The notes beneath the pieces were generated by a model. It did not search any database. It was not told the DNA's origin and worked only from the letters and a program-made list of their open reading frames with translations. Positions 46,647-59,110 of a stretch of DNA of 64,000 nt are shown piece after piece; within the stretch, counting starts at the first letter, position 1; the number at the start of each line of letters is the position of its first letter. A program made the translations under genes and the position numbers. This DNA is from Isoetes taiwanensis (Eukaryota; Streptophyta; Lycopodiopsida; Isoetales; Isoetaceae). The stretch spans positions 11,486,134 to 11,550,133 of the forward strand of contig JAJEKV010000028.1 in the NCBI GenBank assembly GCA_021234155.1, given 5' to 3'.

Positions 46647-47815
46647 ACAACTGGTACTAGCCTTCTTTCATCGGCGAACTTCGATCCTTGTCATTTGCTA
46701 TGTTGGTCAAAGTGCAAGGAATCGGCATAACTCGAAGAACACATAAAAAAAACCCTAAAACACATGAGCTCGATACCTCTTTTAACTTTGGATTATAGGG
46801 AAAAAAAATAGACTAGCAAAATGTGCCGTGAAATAGGGTGTCCATTGTGAGCCCTTGATTAATGGCTCAAGGACTTGATCTTGACCATTAATATCTAGCA
46901 TTATAACATGGTTTTTTTTTTATGTTTTTGTATTATTTTCTCTAAGGTTTTATATGATTTGATGGTCGTATTCATCCAGGTGTACTAAAGAGTATTTCTA
47001 GAGTGCAACCTTTTGTTACCCATTGATTTTAGAAAAGGGGGCAAATCCTGCAATGGGGGCTTTTTTGTGCTGATTGTGAATATCCTCCCATTATTTTTAG
47101 GGTTTATTTTAGGGTTGTGTAGATTAGGGTCTGGTCTATGGATTGGATTTGCGGGAGGCCTTCAGATCGTGGTCTTCTGGTTGTCGTGGTTTAATATCTA
47201 AGGCTAGCATGCATGAGCTTATTGTTGCAGGGAAAGCCTTGGTGATTTTCAAAGGAATCTGAAGGAATGCAGAATGCATCACTTCGAATCTGGCAACAAG
47301 CAGAGAGGCCACCGGAATGGGATTGTGCCTCAATTCAGTGGTGATTTGTCTGGTCTTTTTTGTCTTTATAGGGGCTTAAGCTTTAGTCTTGTTTATCATT
47401 TTTGTTCTTGCTTTCCTAGGTCTTTTTCTAGCAGTCTACAGGGTTATGACACTGGGCATTGATGGCAGAGTTAGCCAAGAAACTGAGGAAACTATTAGAC
47501 GGTCTAGATAGCGCATCTGCAGTTTGTTCTAAGTTTGCCCATGACAGAGATTGTATGTGAGTCGATTTACAGCCTAGAATCGACCATGGTTTCTTTTCTT
47601 GCTGGTTCTTGTGTATTCTTTCAGGGATTTTAAACTGCAACAGAGTTGCGGACTGTAGATGGTATTGATTAGGTCGATTTTCAGCTGGTTGTAGTTCAAC
47701 TTGTTGCCCTTTTGTTCTTTCGCCATGCTTTCTAATTTGTGGTTTCAAATGCCATGGTAGTATCTTTAACTGCATTGGCTAGGGGCTTAATACTTAGTAG
47801 CAGCCATTTTTATGG
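46647..47815. other. no gene supported
   Basis: T-rich stretches and short frames. A 31-codon frame from ATG 47462 (MAELAKKLRKLLDGLDSASA) is open but too short to judge. Confidence 0.45.
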
Positions 47816-48154
47816 GTGATGAGGGCTGGCTCTGTTGCTGGAGAATTTTCTGCATTCCAACAAACATTTTTAGAAGTGACGAGGTTAGGCCGCATCGTGG
47901 CTTGGGTGCTCCAGCAATTGGTCTTAGACCATGCTTCTATGGGTGGCTTTCTAACTCATTGCAGTTGGGGTTCTGTTATGGAGAGCATTTACAGTTGCGT
48001 GCCAATGATTGGATGGCCGTTTGAAGTGGACCAGAGTACTAAATGCAAGATTATTGTTGAAGATAGAAATATAGGCGTAACGTTCTCAAAGGGAAAAATA
48101 ACTGAAGAGGAGCTCTTCTCAAAGGGAAAAATAACTGAAGAGGAGCTCTTTTGA
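47816..48154 (+). pseudogene. UDP-glycosyltransferase C-terminal fragment, unit A
   Basis: The frame covers most of the plant UGT PSPG box, which binds the UDP-sugar donor: RIVAWVLQQLVLDHASMGGF, LTHCSWGSVMESI, then PMIGWPFEVDQSTKCK. The usual HCGWNS is HCSWGS, so key donor-binding residues are lost. The N-terminal acceptor domain is absent. A 33 bp tandem duplication repeats SKGKITEEELF at the end. Not functional. Confidence 0.88.
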
Positions 48155-48588
48155 AAATGTTTGGCAGGATATTTCATTATGTTTGTTATGTCTGTATCAC
48201 AGTGTTTTTAGAAACACATTGTTGACATTTCAAATGTTGAAAAGTTCAAAGTTCAAATGTATTCAGGGATCTGATGTTATGTTCTTAGGTACATAGTATT
48301 GGTAAAGGATATGTCCTCCAACCAAATGATCCATTGCTTTTGACAATTGCTTTCGTCTACCATATCTTCTTCAAACATCTTAAAAGCATTGACTAGCGAG
48401 GATTTTAGTACCTCCATTAATCAAAGTAGGGTATTCGGAGTCTCAAAGGAGCCTATAAATTATGCAATTTAAAATATATGGTTTGTAATAACACATCATT
48501 CATTTTGTACTTTTATTTTATTTGATTTTCATTTTTTTTTTTTTTACCTCAGAGTTTATCTATGTTTGTTTCTTTTGGGGCCCGAAGG
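48155..48588. other. no gene seen
   Basis: AT-rich 3' flank of the UGT fragment with a T run at 48530-48545. Confidence 0.5.
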
Positions 48589-49077
48589 GCCGAAAAATAT
48601 TTCTAATATAACAACCAACATAACTACTATTAACATTAATTAATACAAACCATTACATTAAACATGTTTAAAACTAAATTCCCCCTTAAACCCCCTTTTG
48701 TTTGGGTGCATATTCACACGGGGGGTGACGTAAGGCAGCGAGAGCCTCTGTAATTATGTTTTGCACGTACAAAATCAACACCATATAGTATATTGCCAGA
48801 AAACTTATAGTATTTTGCAAATCTTGTTATATAGTATAACAAATTCTATACATCCATACCCCACAAACGAGGAACTTTGTGTACGGTGTAGATTAAGGAA
48901 TAAGGGGTGAATATGCCTATCCAACAACTCTCGTTGCCCGGAGTCACCCCCCGTGTGAACCCAAACAAAAGGGGGTTTAAGGGGGAATTTAATTTTAAAC
49001 ATGTTTAATGTAATAGTTTGTGTTAATTAATGTTAATAGTAGTTATGTTGGTTGTTATATTAGAAATATTTTTCGGC
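48589..49077. mobile_element. 489 bp foldback element, unit A
   Basis: Long inverted arms of about 130 bp: the left arm starts GCCGAAAAATATTTCTAATA and the right arm ends in its complement. The arms carry CCCTTAAACCCCCTTTTG and CACACGGGGGGTGACG. No coding capacity; the minus frame across it (48805-49002) is a by-product. A truncated copy lies at 31333-31686. Confidence 0.85.
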
Positions 49078-49476
49078 ACAAGAATCATGCAAACATGGCT
49101 ATAAACCATTGGGAATATGAAATTAGAAGATGAAAATATAATGTGCACTGTAGATGTACGCATTAGTATATCTCGTGAAATATGGCCACCAAATCATATA
49201 AAAACCATAGAAAAAAATGTACAAAAACACAAGAAAACCCCTTGTTATTATGCTAGATATTTTGCTATATATTCTAAAACGAGGTGCACCCTGGACTACC
49301 AAAGTCCTCGGATTCATCGATCCTATGACCCAGATCATATGTTGGAGTCTCTGGGCACCTCTCTGTTGCCCTTAAAGGGCAACATACTAATTGTGGTCTA
49401 TGCATTCAAGTTAGATTAAGTTATTATGGAAGACTAGGTCAAAGTTTGGAAGAGGTTGGTAGTCAACATTGATATG
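49078..49476. other. right edge of unit A, no gene seen
   Basis: Short frames only. It includes a small inverted motif, TTGCCCTTAAAGGGCAA, at about 49367. Ends at the tandem junction. Confidence 0.5.
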
Positions 49477-50198
49477 GAGATCAGCTTGGCCCTCGGGCAC
49501 TTACCTGATGCATGTACATATTTCTGTCTATATTTGTATTTGTTTCTATATTTGTGCAGTTTGACAGCAAGCCTATTCCCTCGTCCGCGGTTTTCCCCAA
49601 ACAACCCGGGTTTTTTAACCCGGACAGTAATACGCTTGCTGCGCCTCTTGTTTGGTCCCATAGGCCAATTGGTCTCCGTGGAAGATAAAAACTCTATTCT
49701 ATTCTATTCTATTCTTTTAATCTCCTACCTTGTTTTTAAAACATAATTGGCAATTCTTTATCTCAAAATTGTGAATTAATTTTAGATGCCCAGATATTCT
49801 ACTAGGCTATTTATATTACTCCTTAATTGCCACAACATTTAGTGATACATTTAACAACTATCAAGCTAAGAGTTTCACATAATTGACCAATTAAGTTTCC
49901 TTTTAGGTCTAACGAAATTATGCACCATTCCTATGTATCATGTTCTTCCATTCATACGGATCAGGCAAGGAGGTCCTTGCTTGTTGGCTTCTAATACGGC
50001 CAGTGAAGTCTTCCACTTCCTTCCTCTTCCTTCCTCTTTCTAAGCACATTCTTTGTAATTTCTTGCCAAATGCAAAAATGGACCAGTGGGGCTAAGCTCT
50101 TTCCTCTTTTTAAGCACATTCTTTGTAATTTCTTGCCAAATGCAAAAATGGACCATTGGGGCTAAGCTCGTCCTGATCAAAGTGGTGCAAAGTACACT

Positions 50199-51220
50199 CT
50201 ACCAAGAAGATCGGTCCTGGTAGCTCCAGCAAAATAACCTGGTTATGTTCACTAGTTTTATTGGTTGACACATAATCAATCTTTTAATTTTGCATGTAAC
50301 ATGCATATTCCTCTGTACCCTCTTCCAAAAATACATTTTATTCCATAGAGTTGACAATTTTGTAAATAGCACAATAGCAGTCAATCTAGCAGTCTGGTGT
50401 TCCTGAGTCTCCATAATGTCAATATGATATGGCTTGGCTTTTATTATAGCCATATTAGGAAAAGCATTAATATTCCATACACAATACACAGTAACATACA
50501 CAGTAACTGCAGATAGCGCTTTCCTATGCTGCAACCGCACTCGCCTTTTGTGATGGCTTTATTCAAACTCGTCCATCCTTGAAAGTAAGCTTGTTTCTCT
50601 TCAGCTTTAAGAGTTTTTACCTTCTCCAATAATGTTGGCAATTCAGCTTGCTGCATGGGAGTGAGATCATCATTCAGCCATATCTTCCTGCCCTTTTGAC
50701 AATCTTTATTGCATCCCTAAAGAGAATGATGATGAGTCTAGGTGTGCCATCAAACTGCAGAATTTGGTCCATGTGAAGCCATTCCTTAAAAAATGTTTAC
50801 AGAACTGTGTCTATTGTTGAGTCTTCTTCATCCAAGCCTTGATAACTTGTTGCTTAACATCTTGCAAGACCTTGCTTGTTCCTTTAGCTTTTCTGCTGCT
50901 CTACGAAAATATTGATGTCAATGCTTTTCTTTGGGCTCATTACTAAGATCCTCTTCCTCTTGGATTTTCCAATCCTCAAAACCTTTGCGGAATTCTATAG
51001 TTCCATATTTAGCTCTCCAACTTCCTCATGAGGGCTAGAACAAGGGTTCTAAATTCTGCATTTTCAGTACAGATGATTCATTTTTGCTTAAAACTCTCCA
51101 TAGCATGTCGTCAATCTCCATATGTTCTCCATATGTCAATCTCAATCCTTGGGACTCCCTTGAGTGATCGAAGATGGAGGTCCAAATACTATATTCATCC
51201 TGCTAGTCATTGCTGAAGAT
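50199..51220 (-). pseudogene. decayed coding fragment, unit B copy
   Basis: Copy of 37517-38450. One-base changes near 50333 and 50540 shift the frame relative to A. Product unknown. Confidence 0.35.
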
Positions 51221-52359
51221 TTCTGCCAGAATACACGAAAAGTTTTCCCAAAACAGTTAAAACACCTTGTCACTCTCTTGTGACAAATTGCCATTATGGT
51301 CGTCTCACCAACTGCAACCTCCTACTTTTATGATAAAAAACTACTTCAGAGTTACAGAAGGCATCAAGATTTGACGTTGCTTTTGCCATTAGAATTTATC
51401 CTCCTCAACCATGCTCAGTCTGCTGCATTCGGATTACCTTAAAATGTCTTTTGGTAAATAGAGGAGGATAAAGCAAGAGAATGCAATGTGTGAAAATGCA
51501 TATTACCCTCGTTATACTCCTTTAATCCCCAAATTGTTGCATTGATGACTCTTTTGTGTCCTGAAAGAAATGCAGCAAATTAATATTAATGCCATTAAAA
51601 TGAGACTCCAAAGCTAGTTGTAAGTGTACATTCTTAACACAGGCTCTTGGAGCTAAAGGTCAGGCAAGGGGGAAAGAAAGGAAAGAAAAACCATCAGCAG
51701 AATCCTACCTTGACATGCCATTTTTTACCTACCCCACTCCAGTCCCAGCCAACAGCCCAAAACAAACAGATTTAGTTAGTAGAACTTCTGCATTCTCTGA
51801 CTAAATCCAACTTATCATTCGTCTCATTTGATCGTTGGTATTTCTTCCCTCCAGCATACTGCACTGCTGCTGTTCCTCTTAGCCTTCCTCGGCCTTCTAT
51901 ACTGTTCATCTTCCCAGACATGTTCAATCAGCACTCCCCACTTTCCCCAGGCCCTGCAGGCCGTTTTCAAGCCTTCTGTTCCTATTATCAACTCCCCAGA
52001 TGCTATTTCTTTACCTGTTCAACGAGTTCAAAGCCCTGTTTGACTTCCTTTGTTCATATTATATGAAAAGTCCATGAAGGATTAATTTTCTTCAACTTTG
52101 ACAATTCAAATCTTCTGTAAATCAATTCCTTCTTCACTCAATTAAACCATATTCCATGCCCAAATAATCAATTCTTTCTTCAAAATTGTTCAAGCTTTGC
52201 ATGCCAAAGGCCCTCAGTATATTGGATAAGCATTTGAAACAAGACATAATCTCGAGACAGGACAGAGTCATGCCAGGGAGAAAAGAAAGATACATGAGCT
52301 TGAATATGTCAAGGAAACACAGCCATATCAACAGCCCAGATGTTTGATAGAGATATGTA

Positions 52360-54197
52360 TCGGCTGCATTTTCTGGGTCAATTCAAATCGTTGCACGCAG
52401 CACGAATTCCTTTAAAGACATCATAATAAAGCCTGCAATAACTAAGCAAGGCCCTCCAACAGGCAGCATCAGGCTCAAAGGGCATACTACTGACAAATAC
52501 CTCTGCTTCATCCAGCCATCCAGCGCGTCCCAAAGAGTCAATAATGCAAGTAAAATGGTCCATTGCAGCGGTGATAGTATACTCTTGCCGCATGGATATA
52601 AAACAGAAAAAACCAATATCAGCCAGACCAACATGGCCACAAGCGGATAGAATGCCAAGAAACGTAACCCTATCAGCAAGTACACCATTAGAGACCATTG
52701 AGATAAAGAGTTGGACTGCTTCTGCCCCATGTCCATGTTGGGAATATGCTGTGATCATAATATTCCATGTGGTGGTATTTTTTTGAGCCATTTTATCAAA
52801 TACAGATTTTGCATCTTTTAGGCTCCCACATTTACCATACATATTCACCAGTGCATTACATACAACCGTATCTATCCTGAATCCATGTTCCAATATATAG
52901 GTATGTACTTCCACTCCTTTAGCAAGGTCTGCAATGCCAGCACATAATGCAAGCTAATGTAAAATTGTCTGGCTTCATGTCTGCTAGTTGCATCTGCTGT
53001 AAAAGTTGAAGGGCAGTGCTCGGACCTTTCTGTTGAGCATGAGCAGCAATCACTGTGTTCCACGAAACAGTATCCCTTATAGGCAACCATCACATTCCAT
53101 GAAAAAGTATCCTGGTGTGGCATTTGTTGGAAAAGGTGGAGAGCTTCACTAAGTTGTCCCTGTTGAACATAAGCTGAAAGCAGGGCAGTGTAAGAGACCA
53201 CATTTGGGTGAGGCATGTGTTGAAAGAGTAGCAAAGCTTCCTTTAGATGCCCTTTCTGAGCATAACCAGAAATAAGCGTACTCCAGGAGAACATGTCCCT
53301 GTTGGGCATTTTTCCAAATAAATGAAATGCTTCTTGGAGCTTCCCGTGTTGGACATTTGCAGCTATCATAGCATTCCATGCTGCCACGTCTTTCTGTGGC
53401 ATTTGATCAAAAATATGCTGTGCCTCGGTTAATTTTCCCTGATGCATATGCTGAAACCATAGCAGTCCAGGACACAATATTTCTATCAGGCATTTCAAGA
53501 AAGTGCCTAAGTGCCTCCTTAACATTTCCCTGTTGTGCAAAGGAAGTAATCATAAGAGTCCAAGATATAACATTCCTCTCAGGCATAATTGAAAACAATT
53601 CCATCGCCTCTTCAAACTGTTGGTTCGAAACACACACGCCAATCATAAGGTTCCAAGTTACGACATTTCGATTATTTATGCTATCGAATACTGCCCTAGC
53701 ATTATCTACAGCCTTACATTTACCATACATCTGCACAAGAAGATTTCCTAAGAACCTATCACCTTCAAGCCCAATTTCCACAATACGGCGGTGAATGTGT
53801 TTACCTTCTGAAAGGGATCTTCGATCACCACACCTCCTCAATGAAACAGCAATAGAATTCACGTCTGAAAGGCAATTGACATTCTTTTATTCAGGGCTGC
53901 TTTTGGAAAGCTCCGGCACCTCTGATGTTTGGGATGCGGTGGCCCCAACAGCTTTCCTTTATCAGGACCAAATCTGATTCTGGTATCCATGGGTATGATC
54001 TTGCTTGAAGATGCATATACAAAAGCATCCGCCGTAAACATCCTTTTGGCGCGTACTTCATTTAGAAATGCAAAATCAATTACCAATGTTAATGAACCTC
54101 TTGTTGATTGGTGCCACCTCATTTGCCACGTGGCATTATTTTTCATTAGCAACCATACGCCCAACTCATAAAAAGGGTGAGATTCCACTGGCGTCAA
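52360..54197 (-). pseudogene. PPR gene, unit B copy, broken
   Basis: Copy of 39570-41714 with several indels: one base in an A/T run near 53884; two bases near 53442; a deletion of about 242 bp at 53084, removing between two and three PPR repeats; eight bases near 52945; and single bases near 52361-52390. The pieces keep repeats such as MPERNVISWTLMITSFAQQG and the C-terminal DHFTCIIDSLGRAGWLDE. The 242 bp loss is not a multiple of three. Some one- or two-base differences may be consensus errors, but the large deletion should inactivate it either way. Confidence 0.85.
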
Positions 54198-54596
54198 TTG
54201 ATGCCTGGAAGTTAGAAGCTGACCGATCCGGTTGAACGATTTAAAACATCCGTTGTTTTCTGTGATTCCACTAACAACGGCAATTAAGCATCGGGTTTTG
54301 CTTCGGAAGATGATGTGTACGCTATAAACATTCGCTTAACTGTCAGGGGAATCCTCCCGACCTTTTGCACCAGAAGCAATTACCCCTCTCCAGATCTTGA
54401 CACGAATCAACGGAATTTGTGGAACAACTGCCTTTGCCGTAGTGGAACCATATACATCTGGCTATGGTAGTTTAGGTTTACGGCATTTGATGCCACAGAG
54501 TTAACTACCACTTCCGGCAGTGGAATCTCGACTTAAGATTTAAGGAAGGAATCACACCACAATACGCCCAACTCGTAAGATTGGAGTGAGCAAATA

Positions 54597-54758
54597 AAAG
54601 TATGTCATTTGGCGATGGCAGTCAATCTCGTGTGACATTAAGAGCATCAAGCATCAAATTTTTCTTGTCCGCCATCAAAAGTATGTCATTTGGCGATGGC
54701 AGTCAATCTCGTGTCACACTAAGGGTGCCCAACATCGAATTTTTCTTGTCCACCATCA
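54597..54758 (+). repeat. 81 bp tandem duplication, unit B copy
   Basis: Same as 42115-42276. Confidence 0.92.
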
Positions 54759-54779
54759 AAAATCTTGGACAAGGGATTC

Positions 54780-55130
54780 CACCTGCCATGTGGCAACTAT
54801 TGTAATCATGAAAGGAAACAGGCTCTTTATCCTTGGAGTTACCTGTTGCATCCGGTGTTTTCTTCGCCGATTCTTTCCTTAAGATCGTGAAGTAGAAAAG
54901 TCGGGCATTCTTGTCTTGGAATGGGAGTTGGCTACCTCCAGCAGCCATCTGCAATCTATCAAATTTCTGATGCAGATTTTTCCTGCTATCCTCCAAAATC
55001 TGTAGCTTATTATTAGTTAAAGCTTTTTTTCCTTCTGCCCTCATCTCCAGTATCCGCTCCACAAGAGCAGTTTGTTTTATTGAATACTTAAGAGCAGCAT
55101 GCGGCTTCTGCCTGATTGAAAATTTGACAG
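54780..55130 (-). pseudogene. exon-like coiled-coil fragment, unit B copy
   Basis: Open across the block that is altered in unit A: SIKQTALVERILEMRAEGKK joins NKLQILEDSRKNLHQKFDRL without a break. This version looks like the better sequence of the exon. Product unknown. Confidence 0.4.
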
Positions 55131-58100
55131 TGTGTTCACCTCTGTCAAATTAGCTCTATTGTTGGATCATTGGCTCTTGTTGTCTTATTGTGCATTACAA
55201 CATTATCCGAGAGTTCATCCCAAGCTACAGGCAAAAGCCATTGCAAAGTACACGGGTATATGATAATTTTCCACATTGCTTTTATCAAAGATCTCCTCAT
55301 ACTTTGCATAGGAATTCTCTCTTCACTCATCCTCTCTGGTGGTGTGATTCCACCCATCCTCTCTAGTAGAGTGATTCCACCCAAAGGAAGGATTCCACAA
55401 CTGCTTTTGAAGTTCCAATATCCTACAGCTTCCGAGGGACCTTGCCTGAGAGAAAAGTGATGATCATCTAGCAATTAAGTGGAATCTGAGCCTAGGTGTT
55501 GGATTATATAGTACGTAAAAATCAGTTGGTCTCTGTTCTGTGGCAATGGTTTCATTTCTAGGAATCTTCATTCACCAACATTCTGATTTTTTATTCACAT
55601 TCTTGGTTTCAATCATTGGATATGTGACATGTGGTGCAGATTAGACGACTAACAGGTTTCCATGTCAGAGGGAAAGACCGCCTACATGACATTGTTGGCA
55701 TGGAAATAGGGTGATGCGCATTAACACGGAGATCCGTTGACATGCCAAGAAGTGTGTCACTTTGTTTTCATGCTAAGAATGTCATGTAAAGTGGCCTTTG
55801 CTGCATACATGATGTTCCTTACATATGTTTCAATCACGTGTACTTTCTTGTTCCTTGTACAGAATAGATTTCAAAATAAATTACCCACTAAAATAATGTA
55901 ACTAGTGCATTAGGTCTCAAGTGGATGTTCCATTCTGCTCTAGTGTTGGAAAACTTTTAGAGCTTACTTGAAATATCTTAATCCTGAATAGTTGGATGCT
56001 TTAAGCTAGCAACCCAAAAATGTAGAGTTTTTACATTAAAATACAAGAAATTTTACCCGAATACTCAAACATTTAACCAAAAAAAGTAGATCATAGAATG
56101 GGGAGAGAATATAAGAGTCTACTGTTGTACCATTGACATGTGGATAAGAGCAACACCGTAAAACCAATGAATGGAAGTATCTAAAAAAACCCGCCCAAAC
56201 TAGCTTCCTGCACAAAAACCCTACTAGTAATGATTGCTTATCTCACAATCCCTTGGTAGACTTATCCATCCATACATGGACTAGGCTAATCCAAGATGGT
56301 ACTCCACATCCATGGCCTCCGCACTTATCAAGGCATACAAAACCAGCCTAGGATTATAAGCCTTAAACAAAGAAATAAGACTCTTTTGTGAATTAAGAAT
56401 TTCAAAAGGAATGATGTAATAAATCCAATAAGACACTTCAGATTTTATCTCTTACATAATTGTGCCTATATATACAGATCTCAAAAATCAAAACACCAAG
56501 GACTGATTCTCACCTGCATGTTTACTTTTTTATTTACACTAGAACATTCAACCCATAAGTTTCCAAAAAAAAGGGAAAAAGGGACCAGATATTATCAAAG
56601 CATAATCTGTTTAAGTCATAAGTAAAAGCTTGATCTGGCTTGTGATTCACATCCTATTTTTCAAAGACTAAGTCTGAAATTTGGGTGGTTTTACTGACTA
56701 TATTATAAAAGCCTAAATATCCAATGCTACAAAACAATCAAACTTAGGCCAAAGCAAAGGGCAAATAGATATTTCTTAAGCACACTAAGTACTCTTTTTA
56801 GCAAAATAGTAGACTTAAGAATATTAAAATGTAATTTAGTACTTAAAAATATAGAAAGGAGGGAGTGAATCCTGCTTTGTAATAGACTTCGCCAACCTCA
56901 TATCTCAAATGATTCCATTATCTCAACCAATAATAACCGCACATCCAAGCAAAAAGCAACCACACCGAAAGGAAAAACCTCGTGACTGCTGCCCAATCAA
57001 CACAAATTTAGCATGAAAATTGTAAACTTGTGAGGGCCAAAAGGTATATTGGGTTTTTTCAAGACATAGCCCCTCACCCAATGTAGCACTTTTGCCCTTA
57101 GTTAGTCATAGAGGCAACAATAGAAAAAGGAATCAGTATTTATAATCACAAATACGTGTGCATCTTAAAACAAAACCTAGGCAGATATCTAGATTCATAC
57201 ACAAACAACTAGCCATTACGTGTTCCTTACACCTGCCATACTTTATGTAATGCAAACTGCTTGTACAATTATTTCATTTACAATTCAAATGGAAAAGACC
57301 TGTTGTTAATTAGTCTCTGAAACTTCAGGAAATATATATGCCCTTAAGGCAAAGGCCTTGTCTAAACATCACAAATGCAACATTTGAAAATCTGGATTAC
57401 CGACCTGGATTGAAGTCCTTTGCTTCCTAGATTTGAATAAGCCAATATAGGCTTTTGTGCTTCAGGGAAAAAAATCCCCTTATACCGAGTAACAGATATA
57501 ACATGGCAGACAGATTATAGAACATGCAATGATTACTCCATGAAGGAAATTCGTAGTTGAAGAAAGGATCCTTGTCCTGCAGAAAGGAATCACATTTAAT
57601 ACATTTGCTTGCAAGATAGCACATATTGCAAATCACAAATTAAGGCAAGCCAAAATCCGAAATTGGACAAGAGCCCCTTATCTTGCACAAAGGAAACAAG
57701 CTTGATGTATTAGTTCTTGCAGGCACCGTATGTCTTGCCCTCCACAGCCGAAAAAACTAGAGCAGCCGCCATCGGTAGTGCATAGCAATCAAGACAAAAG
57801 TCGCGACGTTAGGGTTTCCAAAAAACCCTTAACCTAAATTTGCATTTATTAGGGTTTCCAAAAAACCCTTAACCTAAATTTGCATTTATTGAAAATGTAG
57901 AGCTTACTGGAATATTTCTTGCCAATCTTACCTTTAAATTTGGAGGCCCATCTTTGCCCTAAAAAAAATGTCACCTCACCTTAATGAATCTCAGCATGCA
58001 TGCTATATTACCTTAATGAATTTCGGCATGCATGCTAGGTTGCTGTAATTTATGCTAATTAAGCACATGCATATGTGTCCAAGCCAAAGTATACATTAAG

Positions 58101-58860
58101 ATGTAAAATCTAGCACACAATTTGCAAAATTTGAAATCAAGAAACCTCTATGGTTATTTCAATATTTCTTATTGCACAAAACGGTATTAAGTTTACTCCT
58201 CATGCCAAGATGTATCTAATTTAAGAGCCAACGTGTAGCTAAGCTTAGCTAAGTCAACTTGTCTAATCACGTTAAGAGATTAATGCCTTTCAATATTATT
58301 CCCAAGCATAAAGGTAAATAGTATAGAGTAGCATCTTTGGCCAACTCAGATCCATCTCAATAAGTAGCCAATTTGGAGCTAAGATGTAGCCAACTTAAGA
58401 GCCAACATATAGCTAACTTACAATATCATCTAATAATTAAAAAATCCTACCTCCACCATAGGATATGACAGACATCGCTTGTCATATTGTAATCATAGGG
58501 TGGACATGACCCTACCATTACGTATAATCATGCCTTACCCTCCAATTACGATTAACTTAAGTAGAATAATTGAAATAAATACATACATACCTTTGTATAC
58601 GTGCTTCAATTAAACACTTTGAATTGGAAGTGCAATGATCGAGGAATGCTTTCCTAACTTAAATGTTGCAGACTCTAATCCCTAGATACACTCTATCTGC
58701 TATAATTTGATGATAAGACAGTGAAAAGAAAGCAAGTTATAATAAAGGAAGAAAATGCAAGGAAGGTAATGATATTTAACATGAACCTAATTATAAGCAA
58801 TAGGATCTGCCATATTCTCTATTTTAGCATTTTCTTTAAACAATTATAGCATAGCTTATA
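55131..58860. other. long gene-free stretch of unit B
   Basis: Counterpart of 42651-46403; no supported gene. The 40 bp repeat (57809-57890) has one copy fewer than in unit A. Confidence 0.5.
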
Positions 58861-58867
58861 CATCTTA

Positions 58868-59110
58868 CCGTATTTTCAACAGGGCTTTTCAAGCACGAAA
58901 TGATCAATGGGATGCCTCCATTCTTCAAAATTATCGCTGCATTTTTAGGATCTAGAAAAGGTTTACGCATATGAACCACACTAAAGATGGCTTCTTCCTG
59001 ATAAGTTTTAACAGAGCTCCAGGGTCTATTTGCCGCAGCTAATCATCTCGAAATACGTCTGTTCCTTCCTTGTTTATTGGAGTTCTGTCGCAACCCTGCT
59101 ACCACGGTAT
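58868..59110 (-). pseudogene. armadillo-repeat exon, unit B copy
   Basis: Keeps IPLIISCLKSPVENT before the donor, as expected of an armadillo repeat, but has a one-base loss near 58998 and changes near 59036-59050 that break the upstream frame. Confidence 0.45.

Larger units (their letters stand above)
36711..49476 (+). repeat. tandem unit A (12,766 bp)
   Basis: First of at least three head-to-tail units. All share the start GAGATCAGCTTGGCCCTCGG. Unit A is joined on its left to the rest of the LINE, while units B and C are joined to the end of the preceding unit (AGTCAACATTGATATG). Confidence 0.95.

Noticed and set aside
48805-49002. Minus-strand gene in the foldback element (also at 61280-61477 and 31376-31724)
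   Set aside because: The frame is a by-product of the inverted repeat and has no recognisable domain.
53929-54171. Plus-strand frame repeated in both PPR copies (41446-41688, 53929-54171)
   Set aside because: It is antisense to the PPR N-terminal coding region.
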